Shown: positions 18,572 to 27,262 of the stretch, in pieces
How positions within the stretch are numbered: the stretch's first letter is position 1
Layout of the letters: each line of letters begins with the position of its first letter
Origin: Neptuniibacter sp. 1_MG-2023
GTDB lineage: Bacteria > Pseudomonadota > Gammaproteobacteria > Pseudomonadales > Balneatricaceae
Length of the DNA: 64,000 nucleotides
NCBI RefSeq assembly: GCF_030547185.1
Contig: NZ_JAUOQR010000003.1
Location: 124,001-188,000 of the forward strand
Reading direction: 5' to 3'
Made by a program: the position numbers and the translations under genes
Notes under the pieces: model-generated
Database searches by the model: none
What the model saw: the letters and a program-made list of their open reading frames with translations, nothing else
What the model was told of the DNA's origin: nothing

Positions 18572-21500
18572 TTATGCTTTGTTGTCTAATAACTCAAGTA
18601 TTTGTTCCCCTTTAATCGGTTTGGAAAACAAATAACCTTGTATCATAGGGGAGCCTAAGCCTCTTATTATAGCTAATTGACTCTCTGTCTCGATCCCTTC
18701 AATTATCGTTAATAGTGATAAAGATTCAGCTAGTGATAAGATGCCCGATACTAACGCTTGATCATCCATATCCGAAGCAATTTCATCGATAAATATTTTA
18801 TCAACTTTTAGTCTTTTAATGGGATACTTTTTCAGATAGCTAAGGGATGAGTATCCTGTACCAAAGTCATCTATCGCAAGGTCTACGCCGACAGAGACAA
18901 TCTCTTTAAGCTGCGTATAAATATCTTCTTGCTCTGATAAAAGAACGTTTTCTGTAATTTCTGCGACTAAGCTTGAACCTGGCAGGTTATTGGCGGCTAA
19001 CTCCCTTTGTATGATCTCGGCTACACGGCCTTCCATAAATTGAACACTGGAAATATTGACGCTCACTGAGGGAGGATGCGTTGCCTCTTTTCTGAGTATC
19101 TGAGCAAACTTGCAAGCCTCTTTAATTACCCATTCACCTATAGCTAAGATTTGTCCTGATTCTTCAGCAATTGGGATAAAATGAGAGGGTGGTACAAGGC
19201 CTTTTTGAGGATGTTGCCATCTTATTAATGCTTCAATTGAACGTATATGCTTACCATCAATACTCCATATGGGTTGGTAAGTTAGATAGAATTCGTTACG
19301 TTCAATGGCATTATAAATATCGTTTTCTAGCAAATTACGTTCTTTGTTTTTAGTGCTTAGGTCTTTATCAAAAAACTCGTATCGATTGCGTCCTTTTGTT
19401 TTCGCCTTGTACATAGCGCTATCTGCGTTGGCGATAAGCTGTTCTGAAGTCGTGGCATCACAGCTATGCGTTACTATACCAATACTGCAGGAAATATAGG
19501 CTTGATTACCTTCCAATATAAAAGGCTGAGTTAGGCTGGCTAGAATTTTCTTAGCGATTTTTTCAACAACGCTTGTGTGGCTTATCTCAGGAATGATGAT
19601 TGCAAATTCATCCCCTCCTAAGCGCGCTACGGTATCACTTTTACGAATGCAGGATTCTAGTCGGGTAGAGACTAATTGCAGCAATAGGTCGCCTGCGAGG
19701 TGACCAAATGTATCGTTTACATATTTAAAGCGATCTAAGTCGATAAAAAAGAGGGCGGCTTCTGACTTGTTTCTTTGACAGAGTTTTTGAGATTGTTTTA
19801 AGCGGTCTTCAAATAAGTTTCTGTTAGGTAAACCTGTTAATGCGTCATAATTTGCTTGGTGAAGAATAATTGCCTCATCACTTTTTCTTTTTGTGATATC
19901 GCTAAACAGTGCAACATATCCCTCAATATTTTTATCTAAGTCTAAGCGACAGGAGATCACGATCCACTCAGGATAAAGCTCCCCATTTTTTCGTTTATTC
20001 CAGATCTCACCTTCCCACTTATGCTTGCTGTTGAGCTGTTCATACATGTCTTTATAGAACTGAGGGCTATGTTTCCCCGATTTTAATATCGCAGGGGTTT
20101 GGCCAATAACTTCTGCTTCAGAATAACCTGTGATTTTTTGAAAGGACGGGTTAACCATTTGTATACGGTTTTTCGCATCGGTGACCAATATAGCTTCGGC
20201 CGCCGCATTAAAAACTGCTGAAGCTAAGCGCAGTTTGTTTTGAGCTTTGCGCTCCTCTGTTATCTCTTGCTTCAGGGCAATAAAGTGGGTGATCTCATTA
20301 TCATCATTAATGAGCGGGCTGATGGATGCTCTTTCCCAATAGAGTAAACCGTTTTTGCGTCTATTATGAAATTCCCCATACCAGCTTTTTCCTCTTTTAA
20401 GCTTTTTCCACATATCGTCATATTGTGGCTCAGGCATATGGCCTGATTTGAGAATGCGTGGGGTTTGCCCTAATACATCATTCTTCTTATATCCAGTGAT
20501 CTGCTCAAAGCTCCTGTTCACATACTGAATATCACCGGTATTGTCGGTAATGATAATAGCGGTCGGGTTCTTTTCGACGACTTCAGATAATAGGTGGACA
20601 TTTTCCCTCATCGCGAATGCTTTTTTATTAATTCTAACGATATAAATAGCACCAATAATGAGCGTGACAATGGCTAAGCCAATAACTAATAGGAAGGTGC
20701 TTTTCCGTTTTACCCAAAGAAAAAAGGCATCTTCAAAATTGGTGACAATGGCGATTGCTAAGGGGTATTTTGTTGAGAGCCGCGTAGTGGTTGTGTAAGT
20801 AGGAATATAGGACGATGAGTTGATACTGACATCCTCATCTTCTCCACTTTCCAGCACTGTTGAGAGATGCTGAGTAATACTGTCTCTGTTGGGGCCGAAC
20901 AAACCTGTTTGAACAAGCGCGTTACCGTGAAAATCAATCAAATAAACATTATCATTTCTTTCTATATCAAGGTCTTTAATATATCGAGTTAGGTAATTGG
21001 AATTAAATGCGGCAAGAATCAGCAGATCCTCCCCAGAGTGTGTGCGGGTCGAAAAGCCGATCGGAATAAGCTCAAGCCGTGCGGATTCATCGGGGTATTC
21101 GTAGGTGGTTGGTAAGTAACGTCCTTTGATCGTTGTCCCTATATTAAGACCAAGACTATAGGCATTAGACGGTTTTTTTTTAAAGCCTAATATCTCTAAG
21201 TTAATATTATTTATTGGGTTTTCGCTATTGTCAGCATTAGTATTAACAATCGTTTTATTGTTTTTTATTATGACGATTTGTCTTAATTGGGGGGCGAAAT
21301 TGAGAACATTTAATGCTCTTTCCCGCACATCGTTGAAATGATCAGGGCTTGCTTCGTGAGCTTCTAACTCATCTGATAACGAGAGAAGGCTGATCTCTAG
21401 TGCTTCTAATGTTCGGGTGACCGTCGCCTCAATCATTCTTGCATAGAGCGCCGATCGTTCGGTACGTTCTGTTATGTTTTGAATAAGGCTAAACCATAAG

Positions 21501-21589
21501 ACACTAGCGATTAAGAGTATGGAGCTTATTACACCTGAAAATATCCATCTTGTGATGGATCGGGATTTAATAGCGCTATAATCTTTCAT
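18572..21589 (-). CDS. Membrane sensor PAS-PAS-GGDEF-EAL protein (c-di-GMP synthesis/breakdown)
   Basis: At 1005 residues it has a transmembrane helix near 16-36, a periplasmic sensor of about 250 residues (Cache-like, with QIVIIKNNKTIVNTN), a second helix near 295-315, PAS1 (about 335-450), PAS2 (about 455-570), GGDEF and EAL. The GGDEF site RLGGDEF is intact with I-site RKSD. The EAL domain keeps EALIRWQHP, SVNISSVQF, AEITENVLL, DDFGTGYSSLSYL and LKVDKIFI, so phosphodiesterase activity is also expected. It is divergent from a solute-binding protein gene, which could supply its ligand. Confidence 0.93.
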   Translation of the reverse strand: MKDYSAIKSRSITRWIFSGVISSILLIASVLWFSLIQNITERTERSALYARMIEATVTRTLEALEISLLSLSDELEAHEASPDHFNDVRERALNVLNFAPQLRQIVIIKNNKTIVNTNADNSENPINNINLEILGFKKKPSNAYSLGLNIGTTIKGRYLPTTYEYPDESARLELIPIGFSTRTHSGEDLLILAAFNSNYLTRYIKDLDIERNDNVYLIDFHGNALVQTGLFGPNRDSITQHLSTVLESGEDEDVSINSSSYIPTYTTTTRLSTKYPLAIAIVTNFEDAFFLWVKRKSTFLLVIGLAIVTLIIGAIYIVRINKKAFAMRENVHLLSEVVEKNPTAIIITDNTGDIQYVNRSFEQITGYKKNDVLGQTPRILKSGHMPEPQYDDMWKKLKRGKSWYGEFHNRRKNGLLYWERASISPLINDDNEITHFIALKQEITEERKAQNKLRLASAVFNAAAEAILVTDAKNRIQMVNPSFQKITGYSEAEVIGQTPAILKSGKHSPQFYKDMYEQLNSKHKWEGEIWNKRKNGELYPEWIVISCRLDLDKNIEGYVALFSDITKRKSDEAIILHQANYDALTGLPNRNLFEDRLKQSQKLCQRNKSEAALFFIDLDRFKYVNDTFGHLAGDLLLQLVSTRLESCIRKSDTVARLGGDEFAIIIPEISHTSVVEKIAKKILASLTQPFILEGNQAYISCSIGIVTHSCDATTSEQLIANADSAMYKAKTKGRNRYEFFDKDLSTKNKERNLLENDIYNAIERNEFYLTYQPIWSIDGKHIRSIEALIRWQHPQKGLVPPSHFIPIAEESGQILAIGEWVIKEACKFAQILRKEATHPPSVSVNISSVQFMEGRVAEIIQRELAANNLPGSSLVAEITENVLLSEQEDIYTQLKEIVSVGVDLAIDDFGTGYSSLSYLKKYPIKRLKVDKIFIDEIASDMDDQALVSGILSLAESLSLLTIIEGIETESQLAIIRGLGSPMIQGYLFSKPIKGEQILELLDNKA

Positions 21590-21699
21590 TCAGATTTGGC
21601 TCGGTAGTATCGATCATGCTGAGTATAACGAAGAATTATCTAATTGTGTTTGTTATCAGTAATGAAACGGAAAAAACTTGGACGTAATGGATTATCTAA

Positions 21700-22509
21700 A
21701 TGAGAGCAACTAAGTATAAATGTAGGCTGATTCAACTTATAGCATTGTGTCTAATATTGCTTATAAATCAATCTGCTGCTTCAAGTTTAAGAGGTGAAAA
21801 AGTACGTGAATTAGGCGAGCTTAAAGTGTGTTATTGGCCTGATTATTTTGCCATTAGTTATAAAAACCCCAGAACTGGCCGCCTCGAAGGCATCGACATT
21901 GATATGGCCAAAGCGTTAGCAACCTCTATGGGGGTAAGCTTAAAACTGGTGGAAAGTTCCTTCTCAAGCCTAATTGAAAACTTATCTAATAATGCCTGCG
22001 ATATCGCAATGCATGCGGTTGGGATAAGAGACGATCGTAAACCTTATATGGAATTCTCTTCTCCTTATTTAAAAAGTGATATTTATGCGGTAGGTACAAA
22101 AGATAGCCAGTATATCGCTAGCTGGGAAGATATAGATGAACATGGCAATGTCGTTGTTGTACAACGGGGGACTTTTATGGAACCCGTGATTAAGGGTTAT
22201 ATTAAAAACGCTAAAGTGACAATTGTAGACAGCTTTAAAGCCCGAGAACAGGAAGTGCTAAGTGGCCGAGCGGATGTATTTATGGCGGACTACCCCTACG
22301 GGAAACGCATGACACAGCTTACCTCATGGGCGGTGCTTTTTAAGCCTAAGGAATCACTCGCACCTACGGAATATGCCTATGCTGTACCTAAAGGGGAGTT
22401 AGACTGGTTGCAAGAGATTAACGATTTCCTTTTAATCATGAAGAAAACCGGCAAACTCGCCCAATTTGCGGAAAAAAATGGCCTGAGTGAAATTGTTGTG
22501 AATGATTAA
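21700..22509 (+). CDS. Orphan periplasmic solute-binding protein (family 3)
   Basis: A 269-residue exported protein with signal peptide LIQLIALCLILLINQSAAS and the amino-acid-binding fold of SBP family 3 (GIDIDMAKALATSMGVSLKLVE, CDIAMHAVGIRDDRKPYMEFSSPY, VVVQRGTFMEPVI, ADVFMADYPYGKRM). No ABC permease or ATPase gene is adjacent. The closest neighbour is the divergent membrane GGDEF-EAL gene 110 bp away, so it may act as a sensor partner rather than a transporter. Family 3 also includes cyclohexadienyl dehydratase-like proteins. The ligand is unknown. Confidence 0.85.
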   Translation: MRATKYKCRLIQLIALCLILLINQSAASSLRGEKVRELGELKVCYWPDYFAISYKNPRTGRLEGIDIDMAKALATSMGVSLKLVESSFSSLIENLSNNACDIAMHAVGIRDDRKPYMEFSSPYLKSDIYAVGTKDSQYIASWEDIDEHGNVVVVQRGTFMEPVIKGYIKNAKVTIVDSFKAREQEVLSGRADVFMADYPYGKRMTQLTSWAVLFKPKESLAPTEYAYAVPKGELDWLQEINDFLLIMKKTGKLAQFAEKNGLSEIVVND

Positions 22510-22576
22510 AATATGATGGCCGAACCGGATTAAGCGTAGAACGAAGTGTGTGAGTATTTGAGATAGGCTAGATAAC

Positions 22577-22603
22577 AAAAAGCCCCGATTAACGGGGCTT
22601 TTT
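22577..22603. terminator. Bidirectional terminator between the solute-binding protein gene and ssrA
   Basis: An 11-bp stem AAAAAGCCCCG / CGGGGCTTTTT with a 5-nt loop. The T-run on either strand lets it stop both the plus-strand gene and minus-strand ssrA, whose 3' end lies 9 bp away. Confidence 0.9.
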
Positions 22604-22611
22604 GCGGTATT

Positions 22612-22970
22612 TGGTGGAGATGGCGGGGGTCGAACCCGCGTCCGTCAATCCTCCGCCTCAAGATCTACATGTTTAGGCTTCTCTATTTAATTAACCCGTC
22701 ACGACCCGAGAGCCAGGGTGTTATGGGCGAGCCTCTTTAGTTTTAACCGTTCAGCTTGAGGCAAAGCGTCCGGGCGATTCTGTCTCGAATGATACCGCAA
22801 AATCCTCTAGTTACAGACACCTGAAGGAGCGGCACAAGCCGGCTTAAGCGGCTAGAGCGTAGTTATCGTCGTTTGCAACTATAACTGTGTAGTGAGGGAT
22901 TTACGAGAATCACTACATTCTCGACATGCACCTAAGGTTTTGTAATCAGCGTCGAAGCCAAGTCATCCCC
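22612..22970 (-). ncRNA. ssrA: tmRNA (ssrA)
   Basis: The minus-strand RNA begins GGGGATGACTTGGCTTCGAC and ends in the tRNA-like GGGTTCGACCCCCGCC...CCACCA, with the CCA encoded. It is a one-piece tmRNA of 359 nt. The tag reading frame runs at 22876-22844: GCA AAC GAC GAT AAC TAC GCT CTA GCC GCT TAA, encoding ANDDNYALAA, preceded by the alanine carried by the tmRNA itself. It rescues stalled ribosomes with SmpB, whose gene is about 9.6 kb upstream on the same strand. Confidence 0.97.
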
Positions 22971-22980
22971 AGATGGGCGT

Positions 22981-23009
22981 ATTATAGCGGTTGTTTCCGT
23001 TTGTGCCTA
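22981..23009 (-). promoter_or_regulatory. ssrA promoter
   Basis: On the minus strand a perfect TATAAT (22986-22981) lies 11 nt before the tmRNA 5' end, with TAGGCA (4 of 6 to consensus) 17 bp upstream. The sequence lies in the 65-bp gap after the last gene of the unknown cassette. Confidence 0.75.
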
Positions 23010-23035
23010 AGTCTTTCTTTAATAAATTTATTTAT

Positions 23036-24451
23036 CTATTGCTGACGACCTAATTGGTCACAATATTCTTCTAGGTCTTTACTCGCTTTTGATGTGGTTT
23101 TATCGAGCGAGGCTAAGTTATTTTCAACAAAGGCGGCGAGTACTGCAGGCCTTGCGTTTTGAGGGATATTTTTCTGTTCCATAACCGTATCGAAGGCAAT
23201 TGAGAGCTCTTCGCGTTTTTCCGGCGTCATCGAGTTAAGTTTTACCCATAGGGCGGTGAAGCCTGCGCTTTCGCGGCTAGAGGGGGCGAGCGCGCCAATG
23301 ACTTCTAAAATTGCGGATAAACCGGCTCCCGCCGCTATGCCATTATTGCCGCCTATGTAAGTCCCCGCACCATTAGGTATTAATATCCCTGCAATGTAGG
23401 TGCCCACAGCCCAGTTTTGGGCTGAGCTTGCTCGCTCTATGGCTTGATCATCCATAATGCCAGAGGCTTCACCTATGCGTGCTTCATCAATGGCATAGAC
23501 TGATTGGAGTACGCTAGGAAGCCCCAAGGTTGCACTCATACCCGCGCCTGCAGCTGTTGCTGCGATAGGTCCTGCTCCGCCGGTCATAATACCTACAGCT
23601 ATGCCCGCCATAATGCCTACGGCTGCCCTAAACCAGTTTTCTGTGCTGAGCTGTGATTCTCCTGTACTAATGGCTTGGTTTATACAGAGAAAGGTAAAGC
23701 TACTTTGGCTAGCGCCGAGTGAGCGGATAAGGTTTTCTTTAGCGCCGGAAAGTTGGGAGATAGTTTTAAATAGGTGTTGTGGGGCGATAATACGAAAATC
23801 TTCGAGAGTGTCGGCTACGAGGCGGCTTGTGGCGATAATAGCACTAGCCATTCTGTCGGTGTTATCTAGCACTACAACGGATTCTATTCCTAAGCCCTCC
23901 ATCAGCTGTTGCCCAGCATCTTGGATGGAGCGATCACGTGAAGATAGCATCGCTTTTAAACGATCTTTCCATTCCTGTAGTTGTGCGTCGTTAGATGCCA
24001 GCGCATTGAGTGATCTAACTGCTTGCGCCATCATCTCTACGGCTTGAGAGTGGATTTCCCATGCGAGTTGGCCGCTTAATGATTCTTTTACTTTACCATG
24101 TAGGAATACGTTGATGGTTCCTTTATGTTCTTCGCTCATGTTCGCGTAGCGGCGTCCGATGGCATTCCAGATATTATTGTTTACTTGGTCTTGAGTGTGG
24201 CTAGCCGCAAAGGTTCTAAATGCTTGGGCGCGAAGTGCTCGGTTAAATGAATCGGTATGGTCGACGTAGTGTTCAAGGCTGTTAACCGAATCCCAGAAGT
24301 AACCCTCATCAATAGGGTGCGCACTAAGCGTGGCGACAATGCGGTCAAATGCACTAATCGTAAGTGATTGTTGGGGCGTAATTCGGTTGTTTAAACCATC
24401 GCTACCGGCGCGGGATAGCGCGGCTGATACATCGTGTCCTGGATTGCACAT
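23036..24451 (-). CDS. Glycine-zipper protein of unknown function, last gene of the smpB-ssrA cassette
   Basis: I do not recognise this 471-residue protein. The N-terminal 230 residues look soluble and helical. A hydrophobic, glycine/alanine-rich stretch follows (about residues 270-320: GIMAGIAVGIMTGGAGPIAA and a following Gly/Ala run), and a second one comes after a short polar part (about 350-390: GTYIAGILIPNGAGTYIGG). Such glycine zippers insert in membranes in pore formers and phage lysis or toxin proteins, but they also occur in harmless structural proteins. There is no signal peptide. Start ATG 24451 has GGAGG 5 nt upstream. It is separated by 90 bp from the rest of the cassette. Confidence 0.8.
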   Translation of the reverse strand: MCNPGHDVSAALSRAGSDGLNNRITPQQSLTISAFDRIVATLSAHPIDEGYFWDSVNSLEHYVDHTDSFNRALRAQAFRTFAASHTQDQVNNNIWNAIGRRYANMSEEHKGTINVFLHGKVKESLSGQLAWEIHSQAVEMMAQAVRSLNALASNDAQLQEWKDRLKAMLSSRDRSIQDAGQQLMEGLGIESVVVLDNTDRMASAIIATSRLVADTLEDFRIIAPQHLFKTISQLSGAKENLIRSLGASQSSFTFLCINQAISTGESQLSTENWFRAAVGIMAGIAVGIMTGGAGPIAATAAGAGMSATLGLPSVLQSVYAIDEARIGEASGIMDDQAIERASSAQNWAVGTYIAGILIPNGAGTYIGGNNGIAAGAGLSAILEVIGALAPSSRESAGFTALWVKLNSMTPEKREELSIAFDTVMEQKNIPQNARPAVLAAFVENNLASLDKTTSKASKDLEEYCDQLGRQQ

Positions 24452-24541
24452 GTTGCCTCCTTCTGGCGATTTATAGCCAATTTTTTATATAGGTATTTAC
24501 TGCATTTGATCCATCAATTTAGTGCTTTAACCTGTGTCTTT

Positions 24542-24862
24542 TTATTGGTCGGAAAACTGACCATTCTTGATCGCATTTTCTATGTGGGGTGTTAATTGTT
24601 CTGATAGTGCATTTAACTGTGAGGCATCTAAGTTAGATTGGTTACTTAGCTGTCGAAGAGAGTTTTGTAATCTAGAGCTACCCAGTAGATCGTTTTGTGC
24701 AGGTGATGATAATGAGCTCCCTAGTGAGCTTAGTAATTGCTCAGGATTTAGGGCTTGCTGTAGGGACTGCTCTGGTGTTTGCTGCTCGCTTTGTCTTTGT
24801 TGTGATGATTGACTAGCAAGGCTTCGCAGCATATTTGCGAGTTGGGTAGCTGAAATATTCAT
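24542..24862 (-). CDS. Small Gln/Ser/Leu-rich cassette protein, 106 residues
   Basis: No recognised family. Composition is dominated by Gln, Ser, Leu and Asn (SQSSQQRQSEQQTPEQSLQQ), with short helical leucine patches (QLANMLRSLAS, LLSSLGSSL, LRQLSNQSNL). The C-terminus HIENAIKNGQFSDQ looks folded. It lies 12 bp downstream of the PASTA-bearing gene and is clearly in the same transcript. The low-complexity composition suggests a flexible linker, scaffold or chaperone-like role, which is inference only. Confidence 0.7.
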   Translation of the reverse strand: MNISATQLANMLRSLASQSSQQRQSEQQTPEQSLQQALNPEQLLSSLGSSLSSPAQNDLLGSSRLQNSLRQLSNQSNLDASQLNALSEQLTPHIENAIKNGQFSDQ

Positions 24863-24874
24863 AATATTTGTCCG

Positions 24875-25453
24875 TTAAACCTTTATGGTTAAGACTTGCT
24901 CCGCTTCTATCAATTCGCCCGCCTGTGGAGCTGTGGCGGTGACGATTTTGCTATCAGATACATTTTTAGGGCTAACGTTGTAACTAATACCTAAGCGTTG
25001 GAGTAGCACTTTTGCGGTGGCCAAAGGCTGCCCAGTTATATTCGGGACAATATTAAGATCATCCACCTGCGTAGGTGCGGGCACAGGTAGGAATTTAATG
25101 GTCAGTTTGCTACTGGCCTGTACATTAAAATCGTACTGGTTTTGGTAGCTAGCATCGACGGTCGTGCCTTGTAGTTCAGTGGTTCGTTTGCCATTGCTGT
25201 CTAAGGTTTGTCTCAATGAGAGGGCCATATTGATCTCAGCGGTAGCCTCTGGGATAACATACCAAGTAGGGCGGTAACCGATGTTTCTTAACTCGGTGAT
25301 GGTTTCGTCATCACTGCGGTAGATTTCCTTCATGTTTTCGATGGTTTTAGCGTCGATGGCGTACTGAGCATTAGCTATGCCTGTACCGATTTCGGCGACC
25401 ATATCACCAAGGGGTGCTGCTAACACATCCTGAAAGATATTCTTTTGTGACAT
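24875..25453 (-). CDS. Cassette paralogue with C-terminal PASTA domain
   Basis: A 192-residue protein. The first 125 residues carry the cassette-family pattern: LGDMVAEIGTGIANAQYAID, then LRNIGYRPTWYVIPEATAEI, then VDASYQNQYDFNVQASSKL and PVPAPTQ. The rest (about residues 131-192) is one PASTA repeat (VPNITGQPLATAKVLLQRLG ... GELIEAEQVLTIKV). PASTA modules normally lie outside the cell on Ser/Thr kinases and penicillin-binding proteins, but no signal peptide or membrane helix is present here. It starts 2 bp after the preceding gene, so the two are co-translated. Confidence 0.8.
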   Translation of the reverse strand: MSQKNIFQDVLAAPLGDMVAEIGTGIANAQYAIDAKTIENMKEIYRSDDETITELRNIGYRPTWYVIPEATAEINMALSLRQTLDSNGKRTTELQGTTVDASYQNQYDFNVQASSKLTIKFLPVPAPTQVDDLNIVPNITGQPLATAKVLLQRLGISYNVSPKNVSDSKIVTATAPQAGELIEAEQVLTIKV

Positions 25454-25455
25454 GT

Positions 25456-26568
25456 TTAAGCTCCTGTACTGGGGGAAACCCCGATAATTAACATGATTTC
25501 AGTGTCGCTATCGATTGCTGTGCCAGCTTTAGGTGATTGGCTAATAATTTTGCCGGTTTCACTTTGCTGTTCTTTTGTTAGTTGTTGGTTGTACCACTGG
25601 GCATCGAGCTGCATCTCATCGAGTCTTCGATTAGCTAAGCTGCGGGTATAGCCGGTTAAATCTGGCATTTTGGTTTGTTGGTGAGTAACGGGTTCTTGGT
25701 GGCCTGAAACATCTAAATCGAGTATCAGTGTTGAGAGCATAGCGGGATCAATTAAGGTTAGACTATTCGCGTCTTTGACGAGTCGAATCTTATCTTTACT
25801 GCTACCGGGCAGTACTTTTAGATCCATGCGGGCGCTTTTTAGTTGGAAGCGGCCATTGTTGGCAGTATCGGCTTTGTTAAGCGCAGCCATAGCTGATGAG
25901 ATCATTTCATCCTTATTAAACTCTTCTGTTTTTAAGGTTGCTTTGGCATTTGGATCTATTCTTTCGAGCTCTTTTATGCGGCCATCTTTTGTTTTTAGTT
26001 GTTCGGCTAGATTTTTATTTTGTAGCTGAAGCGTAGAGAGTTGCTTTGTTATGGCAGGATCTATCTTTGCTGTTTGAGTGACTTTTCGTAGCTGGTCAAT
26101 CTCAAGCTTTAACGTAGATTCCGCTTTTTTAGTTGCTTGTAGCTGTTTTTCTAGTGCTTGATTAGATGTCTTAAGGGTGTTTAATTGTTTTACGCTTTCG
26201 GTGTTACTGGCTGCTGGAATCCCAGTAATTGATGTTGGGATTGTATGGAAGATGGTGTTAGCAACCGTTAGAACAGGACTGAAACTGACTTTTACGTTGC
26301 CAAAATCTAATTTTGCGCTGCTATAGCTTTTCGGTGTGTTGGTTAGGTTGAGCCAGTTATTTTTGTGTTGAGTTCGTAGCAAGACGCGCGGTAAATATCC
26401 TGTAAGGTTTACACTGCCTTGTGCTTTGAATAGACCGCTTGCGAGTGTTTTACCCGAAGCAATACGTTGTATTCGACCATTTGCAGCGTAGAAACAGACA
26501 TCTACAAAGGCATTTTTCAGGGCTTTGCCGTTACTATCAAGAAGTTTGGCTGTAATTGTCAGTGCCAT
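25456..26568 (-). CDS. Ig-like / coiled-coil / PASTA cassette protein
   Basis: At 370 residues it has three parts. The N-terminal 95 residues look like an Ig-like (carboxypeptidase-regulatory type) beta domain: TAKLLDSNGKALKNAFVDV. Residues about 125-205 form a coiled coil (VKQLNTLKTSNQALEKQLQA). Residues about 215-300 contain a helix plus strand reminiscent of the cassette family (MISSAMAALNKADTAN, FQLKSARMDLKVLP). The C-terminus is a PASTA repeat (KMPDLTGYTRSLANRRLDEM ... GKIISQSPKAGTAIDSDTEI). No export signal is seen. It shares the PASTA module with its immediate downstream neighbour, which suggests that they interact or bind the same partner. Confidence 0.78.
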   Translation of the reverse strand: MALTITAKLLDSNGKALKNAFVDVCFYAANGRIQRIASGKTLASGLFKAQGSVNLTGYLPRVLLRTQHKNNWLNLTNTPKSYSSAKLDFGNVKVSFSPVLTVANTIFHTIPTSITGIPAASNTESVKQLNTLKTSNQALEKQLQATKKAESTLKLEIDQLRKVTQTAKIDPAITKQLSTLQLQNKNLAEQLKTKDGRIKELERIDPNAKATLKTEEFNKDEMISSAMAALNKADTANNGRFQLKSARMDLKVLPGSSKDKIRLVKDANSLTLIDPAMLSTLILDLDVSGHQEPVTHQQTKMPDLTGYTRSLANRRLDEMQLDAQWYNQQLTKEQQSETGKIISQSPKAGTAIDSDTEIMLIIGVSPSTGA

Positions 26569-26578
26569 TATTTATCTC

Positions 26579-27235
26579 CTATTGATGTCTGTATAGCAGT
26601 GTTTCGGTTTGCGAAAACAGGTCAGCAGTAATGGCGATGATCTGGTTTTTTGCTTCTGTTTTGGCAATCTGGAGTTGGCAGCTGGCGTAACCCTGGGCAT
26701 CGAGCTCTAAGGTGGCTAGATTGAGTTTTGTGCCACGGTTTAATGAGCCTCTTTTCTCTTGTTTGTTAAGCTTGTTTGATAGTTCTCTATCTATATTGAT
26801 CTCTGCTGTGCTGTTGCCTAATGGTTCGCCTAAACTGTCTTGGCAACGTATCTCTATCTTCACTTGGTTTGTGGCACTTTTTACGGCAGATAAGGTAATG
26901 ATGGGCGTTGGGCGTCCCGAATCGATTGGTGTTGCGATCATTACTCCACGGATGACGCTACTGGCACTTTGTGTCTGATTAGTGGATGTGGAGGGTCTGA
27001 AAGCTAGTTTTGTCTTTTTGTACGAGCTTTGATTGTTGCCTTCAGATGAGGCGGTTGATGTCATATCAAGCTTTAGCTCAAATTCCATTTTAGGAATGTG
27101 GTAAACAAGCGCTTCTTGGCCGTATGCATTAAGCACGGGAGTTTTGTTAAGCCTGCTTTGGGCTTGGGTTAGGCCATCAGCCAGATTGATCAGGAAGTCA
27201 TCTAAATTTTGCCCTTGGGCAACCTGATTTGACAT
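26579..27235 (-). CDS. Cassette paralogue with C-terminal Ig-like domain
   Basis: A 218-residue protein. The first part retains a reduced form of the cassette pattern: LDDFLINLADGLTQAQSRLN, then ALVYHIPKMEFELKLDM, then a strand and TPIDSGRPTPII. The C-terminal 110 residues are beta-rich and Ig-like (CQDSLGEPLGNSTAEINIDR ... LELDAQGYASCQLQIAKTEA). No signal peptide or membrane helix. It is located between the coiled-coil gene (27 bp) and the Ig/PASTA gene (10 bp). The family membership is weaker than for the neighbours at 28,170-30,497. Confidence 0.75.
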   Translation of the reverse strand: MSNQVAQGQNLDDFLINLADGLTQAQSRLNKTPVLNAYGQEALVYHIPKMEFELKLDMTSTASSEGNNQSSYKKTKLAFRPSTSTNQTQSASSVIRGVMIATPIDSGRPTPIITLSAVKSATNQVKIEIRCQDSLGEPLGNSTAEINIDRELSNKLNKQEKRGSLNRGTKLNLATLELDAQGYASCQLQIAKTEAKNQIIAITADLFSQTETLLYRHQ

Positions 27236-27262
27236 GTTATCTACTCCACCTATTCATTGGAT

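Noticed and set aside
18420-18635. 71-residue forward open frame between the two c-di-GMP genes
   Set aside because: It runs into the end of the large GGDEF-EAL gene on the other strand and has no binding site or recognisable motif.
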